DNA from: Veillonella sp.
GTDB lineage: Bacteria; Bacillota; Negativicutes; Veillonellales; Veillonellaceae
NCBI GenBank assembly: GCA_019419725.1
Contig: DXZL01000115.1
Location: 1-5,092, forward strand
DNA: 5,092 nt
Reading direction: 5' to 3'
In this document: positions 1 to 5,092 of the stretch, one piece after another
Layout: every line of letters starts with the position of its first letter
Numbering within the stretch: position 1 is the stretch's first letter
Notes under the pieces: model-generated
The model's database searches: none
What the model saw: the letters and a program-made list of their open reading frames with translations, nothing else
What the model was told of the DNA's origin: nothing
Position numbers and translations under genes: made by a program

Positions 1-83
1 GCTACCATCTTCATCGCTTTTGTAATTTGTTGCGTATTGGTAACACTTTTTATGCGTTTTCGCAAATCTTGTGCACTAGCCAT
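1..83 (-). CDS. atpG: ATP synthase gamma subunit, N-terminal fragment (cut by window edge)
   Basis: Only the first 27 codons plus two bases are present; the rest lies left of the window. The start is ATG at 83-81. The translation begins MASAQDLRKRIKSVTNTQQI and continues TKAMKMV, the typical gamma N-terminus (an xxLRxRIxSVxNTxQITKAMxMV pattern). This segment forms the first helix of the gamma coiled coil that rotates inside the alpha3beta3 ring and couples Fo rotation to catalysis. A strong ribosome binding site, AAGGAGG at 98-92, sits 8 nt before the start, and the gene begins 3 bases after the atpA stop, so the two are almost certainly co-transcribed and probably translationally coupled. 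Identity is secure from the motif and position. Full length (about 285-290 residues in the family) cannot be checked. Confidence 0.95.
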   Translation of the reverse strand, partial: MASAQDLRKRIKSVTNTQQITKAMKMV

Positions 84-86
84 ACA

Positions 87-1625
87 TTACGCCTCCTTAT
101 GAGACACTAATGTATGCGTAGAACCAAATGCTTCTACACATTCTGGGATTGCTTGTTTCAATAGATTTTCAGTATCTTCGTCAATTTTCTTAGACGTTTC
201 AATATTTGTGATGATTTCAGGATAGTTAGCTTTTATATAACGTAAAAGTTCAGCTTCAAACGCTAAAATATCATCCACTTGAATACTTGCTAAATATCCT
301 TTTGTACCAGCGTAAAGATTAATAACCATTTCTGCTACGCTCATAGGTTCATATTGACCTTGTTTTAACATTTCAGTCAAACGTTCACCACGATCTAATT
401 GTGCTTTAGTAGCCGCATCAAGATCGGAACCGAACTGAGCGAAGGCAGCTAACTCACGATATTGAGCAAGGTCCAAACGCAATTGGCCTGCTACTTGTTT
501 CATCGCTTTAGTTTGCGCACTACCACCTACACGGGATACGGACAAACCTACATCAACCGCTGGGCGGACGCCAGAGTAGAACATATCTGTACCCAAGAAA
601 ATTTGACCATCAGTAATGGAAATTACGTTTGTTGGGATGTATGCAGATACGTCACCTGCTTGTGTTTCAATGATTGGCAACGCAGTAATGGAACCTCCAC
701 CAAGTTCTGGTGAAAGTTTCGCAGCACGTTCTAATAGACGGCTGTGTAAGTAGAATACGTCGCCTGGATACGCTTCACGCCCTGGTGGACGGCGTAATAA
801 TAAAGACATAGCACGGTAAGCAGCCGCTTGCTTAGTTAAGTCATCATATACACAAAGTACATGTTTGCCTTTGTACATGAAGTATTCACCCATAGCAACA
901 CCTGCGTACGGAGCGATGTATTGTAATGGAGCCCCTGTAGAAGCACTAGCAGAAACGACGATTGTATACTCCAACGCACCTGTTTCTTCCAATTTTTGTA
1001 CTACACGAGCTACGGTAGATTCTTTTTGACCAATTGCTACATAGATACAAATTACATCTTTACCTTTTTGATTGATAATTGTATCAAGAGCAATTGCAGT
1101 TTTACCTGTACCACGGTCACCAATGATAAGCTCACGTTGGCCACGGCCAATTGGTACCATCGCATCAATCGCTTTCAAACCTGTTTGCAATGGTTCGTTT
1201 ACAGATTGACGATCCGCAATACCAGGCGCTGGATGTTCTACAGGACGACGTTCAGTCGCTTGAATAGCACCCTTGCCATCGATAGGTTGCCCCAATGGAT
1301 TTACTACACGACCAATAAGAGCATCACCTACTGGTACGTCCATAATTTTGCCAGTACGGCGTACTTCATCGCCTTCTTTAATCAAGAAGTCGTCACCTAA
1401 TAGTACGGCACCAACATTATCTAATTCTAAGTTCAAAACCAAGCCATATACGCCGTGTGGTAACTCTAACAACTCACCAGCCATGGCTCTTTCAAGACCA
1501 TAAATATGGGCGATGCCATCCCCTACGTCAAGAACAGTACCCACGTCATCGACATTGAGGTCAACATCATAGTCCTGAATCTGCTGTTTAATTATAGCAG
1601 TGATTTCTTCAGGCTTCATTTTCAT
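87..1625 (-). CDS. atpA: F1 ATP synthase alpha subunit
   Basis: The alpha subunit forms the alpha3beta3 hexamer of cytoplasmic F1 and carries the non-catalytic nucleotide sites. It has 512 residues, a normal length. The N-terminal beta-barrel domain covers about residues 25-95. The Walker A loop GDRGTGKT is at 169-176 with Lys175 and Thr176, followed by Gln200. A Walker B-like segment VLCVYDD ends at Asp262. The family signature PAVDVGLSVS is at 355-364, and the next residue, Arg365, is the arginine finger that reaches into the beta catalytic site. The C-terminal helical domain includes QYRELAAFAQFGSDLD. The start is ATG at 1625-1623. A second in-frame ATG two codons later is possible, but the only SD-like sequence (AGGGGTG, 1643-1637) is already 11 nt from the first. 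It lies 16 bases after atpH and 3 before atpG. All key residues are intact. Confidence 0.98.
   Translation of the reverse strand: MKMKPEEITAIIKQQIQDYDVDLNVDDVGTVLDVGDGIAHIYGLERAMAGELLELPHGVYGLVLNLELDNVGAVLLGDDFLIKEGDEVRRTGKIMDVPVGDALIGRVVNPLGQPIDGKGAIQATERRPVEHPAPGIADRQSVNEPLQTGLKAIDAMVPIGRGQRELIIGDRGTGKTAIALDTIINQKGKDVICIYVAIGQKESTVARVVQKLEETGALEYTIVVSASASTGAPLQYIAPYAGVAMGEYFMYKGKHVLCVYDDLTKQAAAYRAMSLLLRRPPGREAYPGDVFYLHSRLLERAAKLSPELGGGSITALPIIETQAGDVSAYIPTNVISITDGQIFLGTDMFYSGVRPAVDVGLSVSRVGGSAQTKAMKQVAGQLRLDLAQYRELAAFAQFGSDLDAATKAQLDRGERLTEMLKQGQYEPMSVAEMVINLYAGTKGYLASIQVDDILAFEAELLRYIKANYPEIITNIETSKKIDEDTENLLKQAIPECVEAFGSTHTLVSHKEA
92..98 (-). promoter_or_regulatory. atpG ribosome binding site inside the atpA 3' end
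   Basis: AAGGAGG on the minus strand, 8 nt before the atpG ATG. It lies wholly within the last codons of atpA (those encoding Lys-Glu-Ala), so ribosomes terminating on atpA pass over or sit on the atpG initiation region. This suggests translational coupling of alpha and gamma synthesis. Confidence 0.8.
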
Positions 1626-1641
1626 ATATACCCATTCACCC

Positions 1642-2193
1642 CTATCTAATAGAGTTCGTTCTTAATAAAGATTTTTCTAATTCCTCTAAACGGCGAGCTA
1701 CAGAGCCATCGATGCGCTTATCCCCTACTTGGATAACGATACCACCCATAATGGATGGATCTTGACGCACAGATAAGATGACATCTTTTCCTGTTACTTC
1801 TCTTAGTTTAGCTTGTACAGATGCTTCTACATCAGCTGTAATTGGTTCAGCTACTGTTACAGTAGCTTCCAAAATACCACGTGCTGCACGTGATTTCTTA
1901 ATAAACGCTTCGATAGTCGATGCTATATAGCGATAACGACCGCGCTTAATCATCACATAAATAAAGTGTAGAGCAACTTTATCGATACTAGAGTCAAAAA
2001 TTTTACCAATAAGCTTAATCTTTGCATCTTCTGTAACGATTGGATTCTCTAGAAAGGAACGCAACTCAGGTTGATCAACCATTACGGATGCTACATAACC
2101 TAATTGCTCCTCCATGAGTTCCAACTTATTTTGTTCTTGAGCTAATTCAAACATAGCCGAACTATATTTATCTGCTACAATTTCTATGCTCAT
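1642..2193 (-). CDS. atpH: ATP synthase delta subunit (OSCP homologue)
   Basis: Delta sits on top of F1 and ties the alpha subunits to the C-terminal ends of the b stalk, holding the stator still during rotation. The protein has 183 residues, normal for the family. The N-terminal helical domain (about 1-105) begins IVADKYSSAMFELAQEQ, the usual AxxYAxALFELA pattern. The C-terminal domain carries the delta signature MGGIVIQVGDKRIDGSVARR at 149-168. The start is ATG at 2193-2191, 4 bases after the TGA of atpF. The only ribosome binding site candidate is a weak AGGG (2207-2204) 10 nt upstream, so translation probably depends on coupling to atpF. The stop TAG is followed after 16 bases by atpA. 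No anomalies are seen. Confidence 0.97.
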   Translation of the reverse strand: MSIEIVADKYSSAMFELAQEQNKLELMEEQLGYVASVMVDQPELRSFLENPIVTEDAKIKLIGKIFDSSIDKVALHFIYVMIKRGRYRYIASTIEAFIKKSRAARGILEATVTVAEPITADVEASVQAKLREVTGKDVILSVRQDPSIMGGIVIQVGDKRIDGSVARRLEELEKSLLRTNSIR

Positions 2194-2197
2194 CGTA

Positions 2198-2695
2198 TCA
2201 CAACCCTATCGTTTTACTATCAAGTTGACGAATAGCGTCTTCGATCAATTTTGTATTAGTTTCGCTGTTCATATCTTTAGCAACAACTTTACCAGCCATA
2301 GCTACAGACAAAGAAACAACTTCATTGCGTAAACTATTCATAGCACGATCACGTTCGATTGCAATATCTTGGCGAGCACGATTTTTTTCTTGTTCAATTT
2401 GTTCGCGTGCTGTCGCTAATTGTTCGCGTGTTGTATTTTCTGCTTCTTGAACTGCTTTTTCAACAATTTGTTGTGCTTCTTGACGTGCTTTAGCAATTTG
2501 AGCAGCATAATCAGCTTTAAAGCCCTCTGCCTCTACGCGAGCTTTTTCTGCAGCTTCTAAGTCTTTAGCAATACGTTCTTTACGTTCTGTCATCATAGCC
2601 AATAATGGTTTATATGCAAAACGAGCTAATAGCCAAACTAATATAAAAAAGTTCAACATTTGAGCAAGAATCGTTCCAAGGCTTAAGTCAACCAA
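2198..2695 (-). CDS. atpF: Fo ATP synthase subunit b (peripheral stalk)
   Basis: Subunit b is the elongated stator that anchors delta and F1 to subunit a in the membrane, normally as a dimer. The 165 residues comprise one N-terminal membrane helix (about 6-27, GTILAQMLNFFILVWLLARF), then a long charged helix (about 35-140) rich in Glu, Lys, Arg, Ala and Gln, with the expected coiled-coil character, and a delta-binding C-terminus. The start codon is TTG at 2695-2693. It is supported by GAGGAGG (2709-2703) with a 7-nt spacer, and because the next in-frame ATG (Met13) would cut the membrane helix. It starts 18 bases after atpE and ends 4 bases before atpH. A heptad-like repeat, TREQLA then AREQIE seven residues on, is mirrored in the DNA. 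Confidence 0.96.
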   Translation of the reverse strand: MVDLSLGTILAQMLNFFILVWLLARFAYKPLLAMMTERKERIAKDLEAAEKARVEAEGFKADYAAQIAKARQEAQQIVEKAVQEAENTTREQLATAREQIEQEKNRARQDIAIERDRAMNSLRNEVVSLSVAMAGKVVAKDMNSETNTKLIEDAIRQLDSKTIGL

Positions 2696-2702
2696 GGTTA
2701 TT

Positions 2703-2709
2703 CCTCCTC
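2703..2709 (-). promoter_or_regulatory. ribosome binding site fixing the TTG start of atpF
   Basis: GAGGAGG on the minus strand, followed by a 7-nt spacer (AATAACC) and TTG at 2695-2693. No ATG or GTG lies at a better distance, so this site decides the non-ATG start. It sits in the 18-base gap after the tandem TAATAA end of atpE. Confidence 0.8.
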
Positions 2710-2713
2710 GTTA

Positions 2714-2941
2714 TTATCTGAATAACAAAATAAATGCTACTACTACACCGATGATAGGCATCGCTTCGATCAAGCCAATCGCTACGAACATAGTAGACAT
2801 CAATTGACCACGCAATTCAGGTTGACGCGTAATACCTTCAATTACTTTGCTAGATACAAGACCGTCACCGATACCTGCACCAATGGCACCACAACCTACT
2901 GCGATTGCTGCTGCTAATGCGAATAAACCTTGAGCTTCCAT
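2714..2941 (-). CDS. atpE: Fo ATP synthase subunit c (proteolipid)
   Basis: Subunit c is a two-helix hairpin; several copies form the rotor ring that carries ions across the membrane. The protein has 75 residues, in the normal range. Helix 1 (about 5-30) holds the glycine-rich GAIGAGIGDG stretch. The polar loop contains RQPE at 39-42. Helix 2 (about 48-74) carries the ion-binding Glu59 in GLIEAMPIIG. Asp26 lies where Na+-type rings have Gln. The residue after Glu59 is Ala, not the Ser/Thr of Na+ rings, and this together with an Asp/Glu pair 33 residues apart as in mycobacterial c favours H+ coupling (inference). The start is ATG at 2941-2939 with GGAGG (2953-2949) 7 nt upstream, a strong site suited to a high-copy subunit. 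The gene ends in tandem stops TAATAA and starts 20 bases after atpB. Confidence 0.97.
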   Translation of the reverse strand: MEAQGLFALAAAIAVGCGAIGAGIGDGLVSSKVIEGITRQPELRGQLMSTMFVAIGLIEAMPIIGVVVAFILLFR

Positions 2942-2947
2942 AATATA

Positions 2948-2953
2948 TCCTCC
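2948..2953 (-). promoter_or_regulatory. strong ribosome binding site of atpE
   Basis: GGAGGA on the minus strand, with GGAGG ending 7 nt before the atpE ATG. It is embedded in an A/T-only spacer. It is much stronger than the sites seen before atpB, atpH and atpA, fitting the need for many c subunits per complex. Confidence 0.75.
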
Positions 2954-2961
2954 GTAAAAAA

Positions 2962-3660
2962 TTAATGTTCCTCACTAAGAGCCATCCCCAAGTAGGAGGC
3001 AGTAAGAACGGTAAAAATAAAGGCTTGAATAATACCAATAAATAAACTAAAAGCAATCCATACCCATGGTACCGGTACAAACCAAGGCAAATTGTACAAT
3101 ACTTCTAACAGAATTTCACCAGCTACGATATTACCAAATAGACGGAAGGCAAGTGTAACAGGTCTAGCAATCTCTTCAAAGATATTCAGTATTAGCAAAG
3201 CCTTATAAGGTCGTACGAAATGCTTGAAATAGGATAAGCCTTTAACTTTAATCCCCATAACCCATACTACCAATGTGCTACATAGAGCTAATGCAACAGT
3301 AGTATTAATATCGGATGTCGGTGATGTTAAAGCCTTAAGCGTAGGCATTAAACCTAATTCATTTCCTACAAAAATAAATAAGAAAAACGTAAATAACAAG
3401 GAACTCACCATCGGCCAATGACGACCTAAGTTCGGAGCTAATTGCCCCTCTAAGCCTTCCAATATAGATTCAACTATATTTTGCAAGCCTACAGGCACCA
3501 ATTTTCGTCCCCGGGTGGCTAGTACTGTTATCAGTATTACAATAGCCATAGTAACCCATGTAGCAATTAGAGTATCCAAATTAAATGTCAACCCTAACCA
3601 CTGCACGACTTCATGGTGTCCCGCATGTAATTCCACGTTCTCAACCCCTTCCATAGACAT
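2962..3660 (-). CDS. atpB: Fo ATP synthase subunit a
   Basis: Subunit a is the static membrane channel beside the c ring; it provides the two half-channels for the coupling ion. The protein has 232 residues with five or six membrane helices (first at about 31-48). Motifs seen: NELGLMP near 100-106, PTSDINTTVALAL at 114-126, and FEEIARPVTLAFRLFGN at 161-177, in which Arg173 is the essential arginine facing the c-ring carboxylate. The last helices carry GIIQAFIFTVLTASYLGMAL with Gln212. The start given is ATG at 3660-3658, but no ribosome binding site precedes it or the ATG two codons later. A GTG at 3636-3634 has GGAAGGGG 8 nt upstream and would give 224 residues, so the start is uncertain. 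The gene follows a 170-bp AT-rich gap, where the promoter for the structural genes probably lies. Confidence 0.96.
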   Translation of the reverse strand: MSMEGVENVELHAGHHEVVQWLGLTFNLDTLIATWVTMAIVILITVLATRGRKLVPVGLQNIVESILEGLEGQLAPNLGRHWPMVSSLLFTFFLFIFVGNELGLMPTLKALTSPTSDINTTVALALCSTLVVWVMGIKVKGLSYFKHFVRPYKALLILNIFEEIARPVTLAFRLFGNIVAGEILLEVLYNLPWFVPVPWVWIAFSLFIGIIQAFIFTVLTASYLGMALSEEH

Positions 3661-3704
3661 AATAAAAAACTAATATACTTACAATAAATATAAATATAAT
3701 ATAT

Positions 3705-3720
3705 ATGTATCATCATACAT
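3705..3720. repeat. perfect inverted repeat ATGTAT-CATC-ATACAT
   Basis: Two 6-base arms around a 4-base loop, overlapping the TATGAT box of the candidate atpB promoter. With only A/T and one G-C pair per arm it is too weak to be a terminator. It could be an operator, but the same hexamer recurs elsewhere in the gap and chance is a real alternative. Confidence 0.4.
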
Positions 3721-3740
3721 CGTTATAGATATATAATCAA
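3712..3740 (-). promoter_or_regulatory. candidate promoter for atpB (TTGATT-17-TATGAT)
   Basis: On the minus strand, TTGATT (3740-3735), a 17-bp spacer and TATGAT (3717-3712) fit the housekeeping sigma consensus with one or two mismatches per box. Initiation would fall around 3705, giving a leader of about 45 bases before atpB. In sequence this AT-rich, chance matches are likely, so the call rests on the position in the only sizeable gap of the cluster. Confidence 0.4.
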
Positions 3741-3758
3741 CACTTGAAAGGTAAACAA
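3730..3758 (-). promoter_or_regulatory. alternative candidate promoter for atpB (TTGTTT-17-TATATA)
   Basis: On the minus strand, TTGTTT (3758-3753), a 17-bp spacer and TATATA (3735-3730). It overlaps the other candidate: the -10 box here abuts the -35 box there. Both may be used, or only one. The boxes are weaker than those of the downstream candidate. Confidence 0.28.
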
Positions 3759-3830
3759 TTCTAATTTCTCATGAATGTATTGTGTATAATGCATTATTGG
3801 AATGTATCTATAATTTAACACATCATAAGC

Positions 3831-4199
3831 TTAGAAATGTCGACTAAGCCACCAGTAAACAACATATAATGCGGGCTGAATAAGTGCGACACCAACAAAC
3901 ATGCTAATAGCCTCTATGCCGGGAATCTTTAATCCTAAGACTACTAATGAGCCTACTAACATAAGACGCCATATCATCTGTCTACGAGCTTTACGAACGG
4001 CTTTGTAAGGATCCCCTGATACAATGGATTGACCATGCAAAGCTAAACTTAGCAAGTAGAGTACCATTATAAAAATCCCCCAAAACCATCCCCATAGATA
4101 CTGTTCTAGGCCACATAAAACTTGTATTATACCGCCTAAAAAGGCAATAAAAAAACAAGTTAGTAGCACACGCACTATGAATTTAATATATTGATTCAT
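3831..4199 (-). CDS. atpI: AtpI-like ATP synthase accessory membrane protein
   Basis: A 122-residue, very hydrophobic protein with four predicted membrane helices (about 6-28, 35-55, 76-92, 96-118) and a basic loop, KAVRKARRQMIWR, between helices 2 and 3. Size, topology and position just before atpB match the ATP synthase subunit I family. Members of this family help assemble the c ring in some bacteria and have been linked to Mg2+ or Ca2+ movement with AtpZ in alkaliphilic Bacillus. Sequence conservation in the family is low, so the call rests mainly on topology and context. The start is ATG at 4199-4197 with GTGAGGT (4210-4204) just upstream; this site overlaps the stop of the atpZ-like gene, suggesting coupling. 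Unlike the usual tight layout, a 170-bp gap separates it from atpB. Confidence 0.75.
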   Translation of the reverse strand: MNQYIKFIVRVLLTCFFIAFLGGIIQVLCGLEQYLWGWFWGIFIMVLYLLSLALHGQSIVSGDPYKAVRKARRQMIWRLMLVGSLVVLGLKIPGIEAISMFVGVALIQPALYVVYWWLSRHF

Positions 4200-4209
4200 A
4201 TATACCTCA

Positions 4210-4404
4210 CTACTTAACTTGTTTATATAACATATAAAAACCTGTTATAGCTCCAATAAGACCAAATACAATCATACATAACGGTTCAGTTCTAAACCAA
4301 CCATCCAGTGTATATCCAATCCAAATGAAACCACCTATACAGAAAACGAGTGTGAGCCCCGCCGATGTTGCCATGGCGAGGGCTTTCACAAGGTCCTTAT
4401 CCAT
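4210..4404 (-). CDS. atpZ: AtpZ-like small membrane protein
   Basis: A 64-residue protein (from ATG at 4404) with two membrane helices, about 7-30 and 42-59, joined by a short loop. The pattern GGFIWIGYTLDGWF...P...IVFGLIGAITGFYMLYK matches the AtpZ/AtpI family of two-helix proteins (G..LD, a proline in the loop, then a GxxxGFYxLY helix). In alkaliphilic Bacillus AtpZ works with AtpI in divalent-cation transport; its role here is inferred. The frame also permits a TTG start at 4416-4414, four codons earlier and inside wecB, but neither start has a good ribosome binding site. I prefer the ATG because it lies one base after the wecB stop (TAATATG), a layout typical of termination-reinitiation coupling. 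Ten bases separate its stop from the atpI-like start. Confidence 0.8.
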   Translation of the reverse strand: MDKDLVKALAMATSAGLTLVFCIGGFIWIGYTLDGWFRTEPLCMIVFGLIGAITGFYMLYKQVK

Positions 4405-4405
4405 A

Positions 4406-5092
4406 TTATTTACCAAACCGTTCAGGACGATTAGAGTCGCCTAAGAACTCATGGCGCAACGCTTGAATAATGCGTTCAGATGCTTTGCCGTCACCATAAG
4501 GGTTAACGGAATTAGACATCAATTTATAAGCTGCTGCATCGCTCAACAATTCATGAGCCGCTGCGTGTACTGCATCTTTATCAGTACCTACTAGGCGAAC
4601 CGTACCAGCTTCAACAGCTTCAGGGCGTTCTGTAGTATCACGCAATACGAGAACTGGTTTGCCAAGGGCTGGCGCTTCCTCTTGAATCCCACCAGAGTCA
4701 GTAAGAATCAAATAAGATTTAGCCATTAAGTTCGCAAATGGTTCATAATCAAGCGGATCAATTAAGGTAACACGTTCTACAGAACCAAGTTCCTCTTGTA
4801 CAACTTGGCGAACCTTAGGATTCTTATGTACAGGGAAGACCACTTGAATATCTTCAAATTCATTAATTAAATCGCGAATAGCTTGGTACACATGGCGCAT
4901 AGGCTCACCTAAGTTTTCACGTCGATGTGTAGTAACAAGAACTGTACGTTTTTCAGGATCTAATGCATTGATAGCAGCATCATCAAAAACATAATTATCT
5001 TGCACTGTTGTATCAAGGGCATCGATAACAGTATTACCTGTTACATATAGATGATCTGTATTGATATTTTCTTTCTTAAGATTGCTTTCAGA
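4406..5092 (-). CDS. wecB: UDP-N-acetylglucosamine 2-epimerase (non-hydrolysing), C-terminal part
   Basis: The enzyme interconverts UDP-GlcNAc and UDP-ManNAc in the cytoplasm, supplying ManNAc for cell-wall polymers or surface polysaccharides. The frame is open to the right window edge, giving 228 residues; the family is about 370-390, so roughly 150 N-terminal residues lie outside. A GTG at 5005-5003 is internal, not a start: upstream codons in the same frame encode LYVTGNTVIDAL, a conserved family segment (residues 15-26). Further motifs are TTHRRENLG at about 54-62, with the His equivalent to the catalytic His213 of E. coli WecB; VFPVHKNPKVR; LTDSGGIQEEAPALGKPV at about 130-147; and RDTTERPEAVEAGT, which binds the nucleotide sugar. 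The C-terminus overlaps the TTG alternative start of the atpZ-like gene. It may be called mnaA in Gram-positive species. Confidence 0.95.
   Translation of the reverse strand, partial: SESNLKKENINTDHLYVTGNTVIDALDTTVQDNYVFDDAAINALDPEKRTVLVTTHRRENLGEPMRHVYQAIRDLINEFEDIQVVFPVHKNPKVRQVVQEELGSVERVTLIDPLDYEPFANLMAKSYLILTDSGGIQEEAPALGKPVLVLRDTTERPEAVEAGTVRLVGTDKDAVHAAAHELLSDAAAYKLMSNSVNPYGDGKASERIIQALRHEFLGDSNRPERFGK

Larger units (their letters stand above)
3661..3830. other. AT-rich intergenic gap, probable promoter region of atpB
   Basis: These 170 bases between the atpI-like stop and the atpB start contain about 35 G or C (about 21%), far below the flanking genes. No coding frame is credible and no GC-rich hairpin with a T-run is present, so transcription from the upstream genes may read through. 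The gap holds candidate sigma-70-type promoters toward atpB, a perfect 6-bp inverted repeat, and several ATGTAT hexamers. The last 40 bases before atpB are almost pure A/T and would form an unstructured leader. Confidence 0.7.

Noticed and set aside
996..1400. A 134-codon open frame on the plus strand inside atpA
   Set aside because: It lies wholly antisense to a complete, motif-rich atpA; the translation is low-complexity (Thr, Tyr, Phe, Asn-rich) with no domain and no convincing ribosome binding site. It is a shadow of atpA codon use, as are the plus-strand frames at 462-713 and 1273-1503.
2865..3080. A 71-codon minus-strand frame across the atpB-atpE junction
   Set aside because: It overlaps the end of atpB and the start of atpE in another frame; both are secure genes, and the translation matches no family I recognise.
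3783..3798. TATAAT (3785-3790) and the palindrome AATGCATT as a plus-strand promoter or terminator
   Set aside because: There is no matching -35 box at 16-18 bp, no gene to the right on the plus strand, and the palindrome is too short and AT-rich, without a T-run, to terminate transcription.
5003..5005. GTG as the start of the wecB gene, giving a 199-residue protein
   Set aside because: The same frame continues upstream to the window edge and encodes the conserved VTGNTVIDAL segment, so the gene is only cut by the window and is not a short or truncated version.
1..5092. A mobile element, CRISPR array, defence island or other undescribed system
   Set aside because: Every sizeable stretch belongs to a recognised gene of the atp cluster or wecB. 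No transposase, integrase, toxin or direct-repeat array is visible, and the only non-coding stretch above 20 bases is the 170-bp gap.

Overview
The window is the upstream part of a bacterial F1Fo ATP synthase gene cluster. Every gene lies on the minus strand, so transcription runs from high to low coordinates. The proteins (a DxG-type proteolipid, a 512-residue alpha subunit, paired small AtpZ-like and AtpI-like genes behind a UDP-GlcNAc 2-epimerase gene) and the modest GC content suggest a Firmicute. Negativicutes, possibly Veillonella, is my best guess. That placement rests on recognising the style of the proteins, not on a search.

Order of transcription: 3' part of wecB (5092 to 4406, cut by the window edge), atpZ-like (to 4210), atpI-like (4199 to 3831), a 170-bp AT-rich gap (3830 to 3661), then atpB (a), atpE (c), atpF (b), atpH (delta), atpA (alpha) and the first 27 codons of atpG (gamma), cut by the left edge. 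atpD and atpC would be expected further left but are not in the window. Spacing from atpB to atpG is 3 to 20 bases, as in one operon. wecB, atpZ-like and atpI-like are also nearly contiguous (1 and about 10 bases), so they look like a separate transcriptional block. The gap between the blocks holds candidate promoters and no obvious terminator.

Functionally, a, b and c form the membrane Fo sector, delta and b form the peripheral stalk, and alpha and gamma belong to the F1 motor. The small AtpZ and AtpI proteins are accessory membrane proteins linked in other bacteria to c-ring assembly and divalent-cation movement. The c subunit lacks the Na+-ligand signature after its ion-binding glutamate and carries an Asp/Glu pair like that of mycobacterial H+ rings, so proton coupling is the better inference. 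WecB makes UDP-ManNAc for the cell envelope and has no known role in ATP synthesis; its position is probably a conserved neighbourhood or a shared promoter.

I see no mobile element, CRISPR array, RNA gene or undescribed system. The points worth a second look are the AT-rich gap with its repeated ATGTAT half-sites, the uncertain atpB start, and the non-ATG start of atpF.
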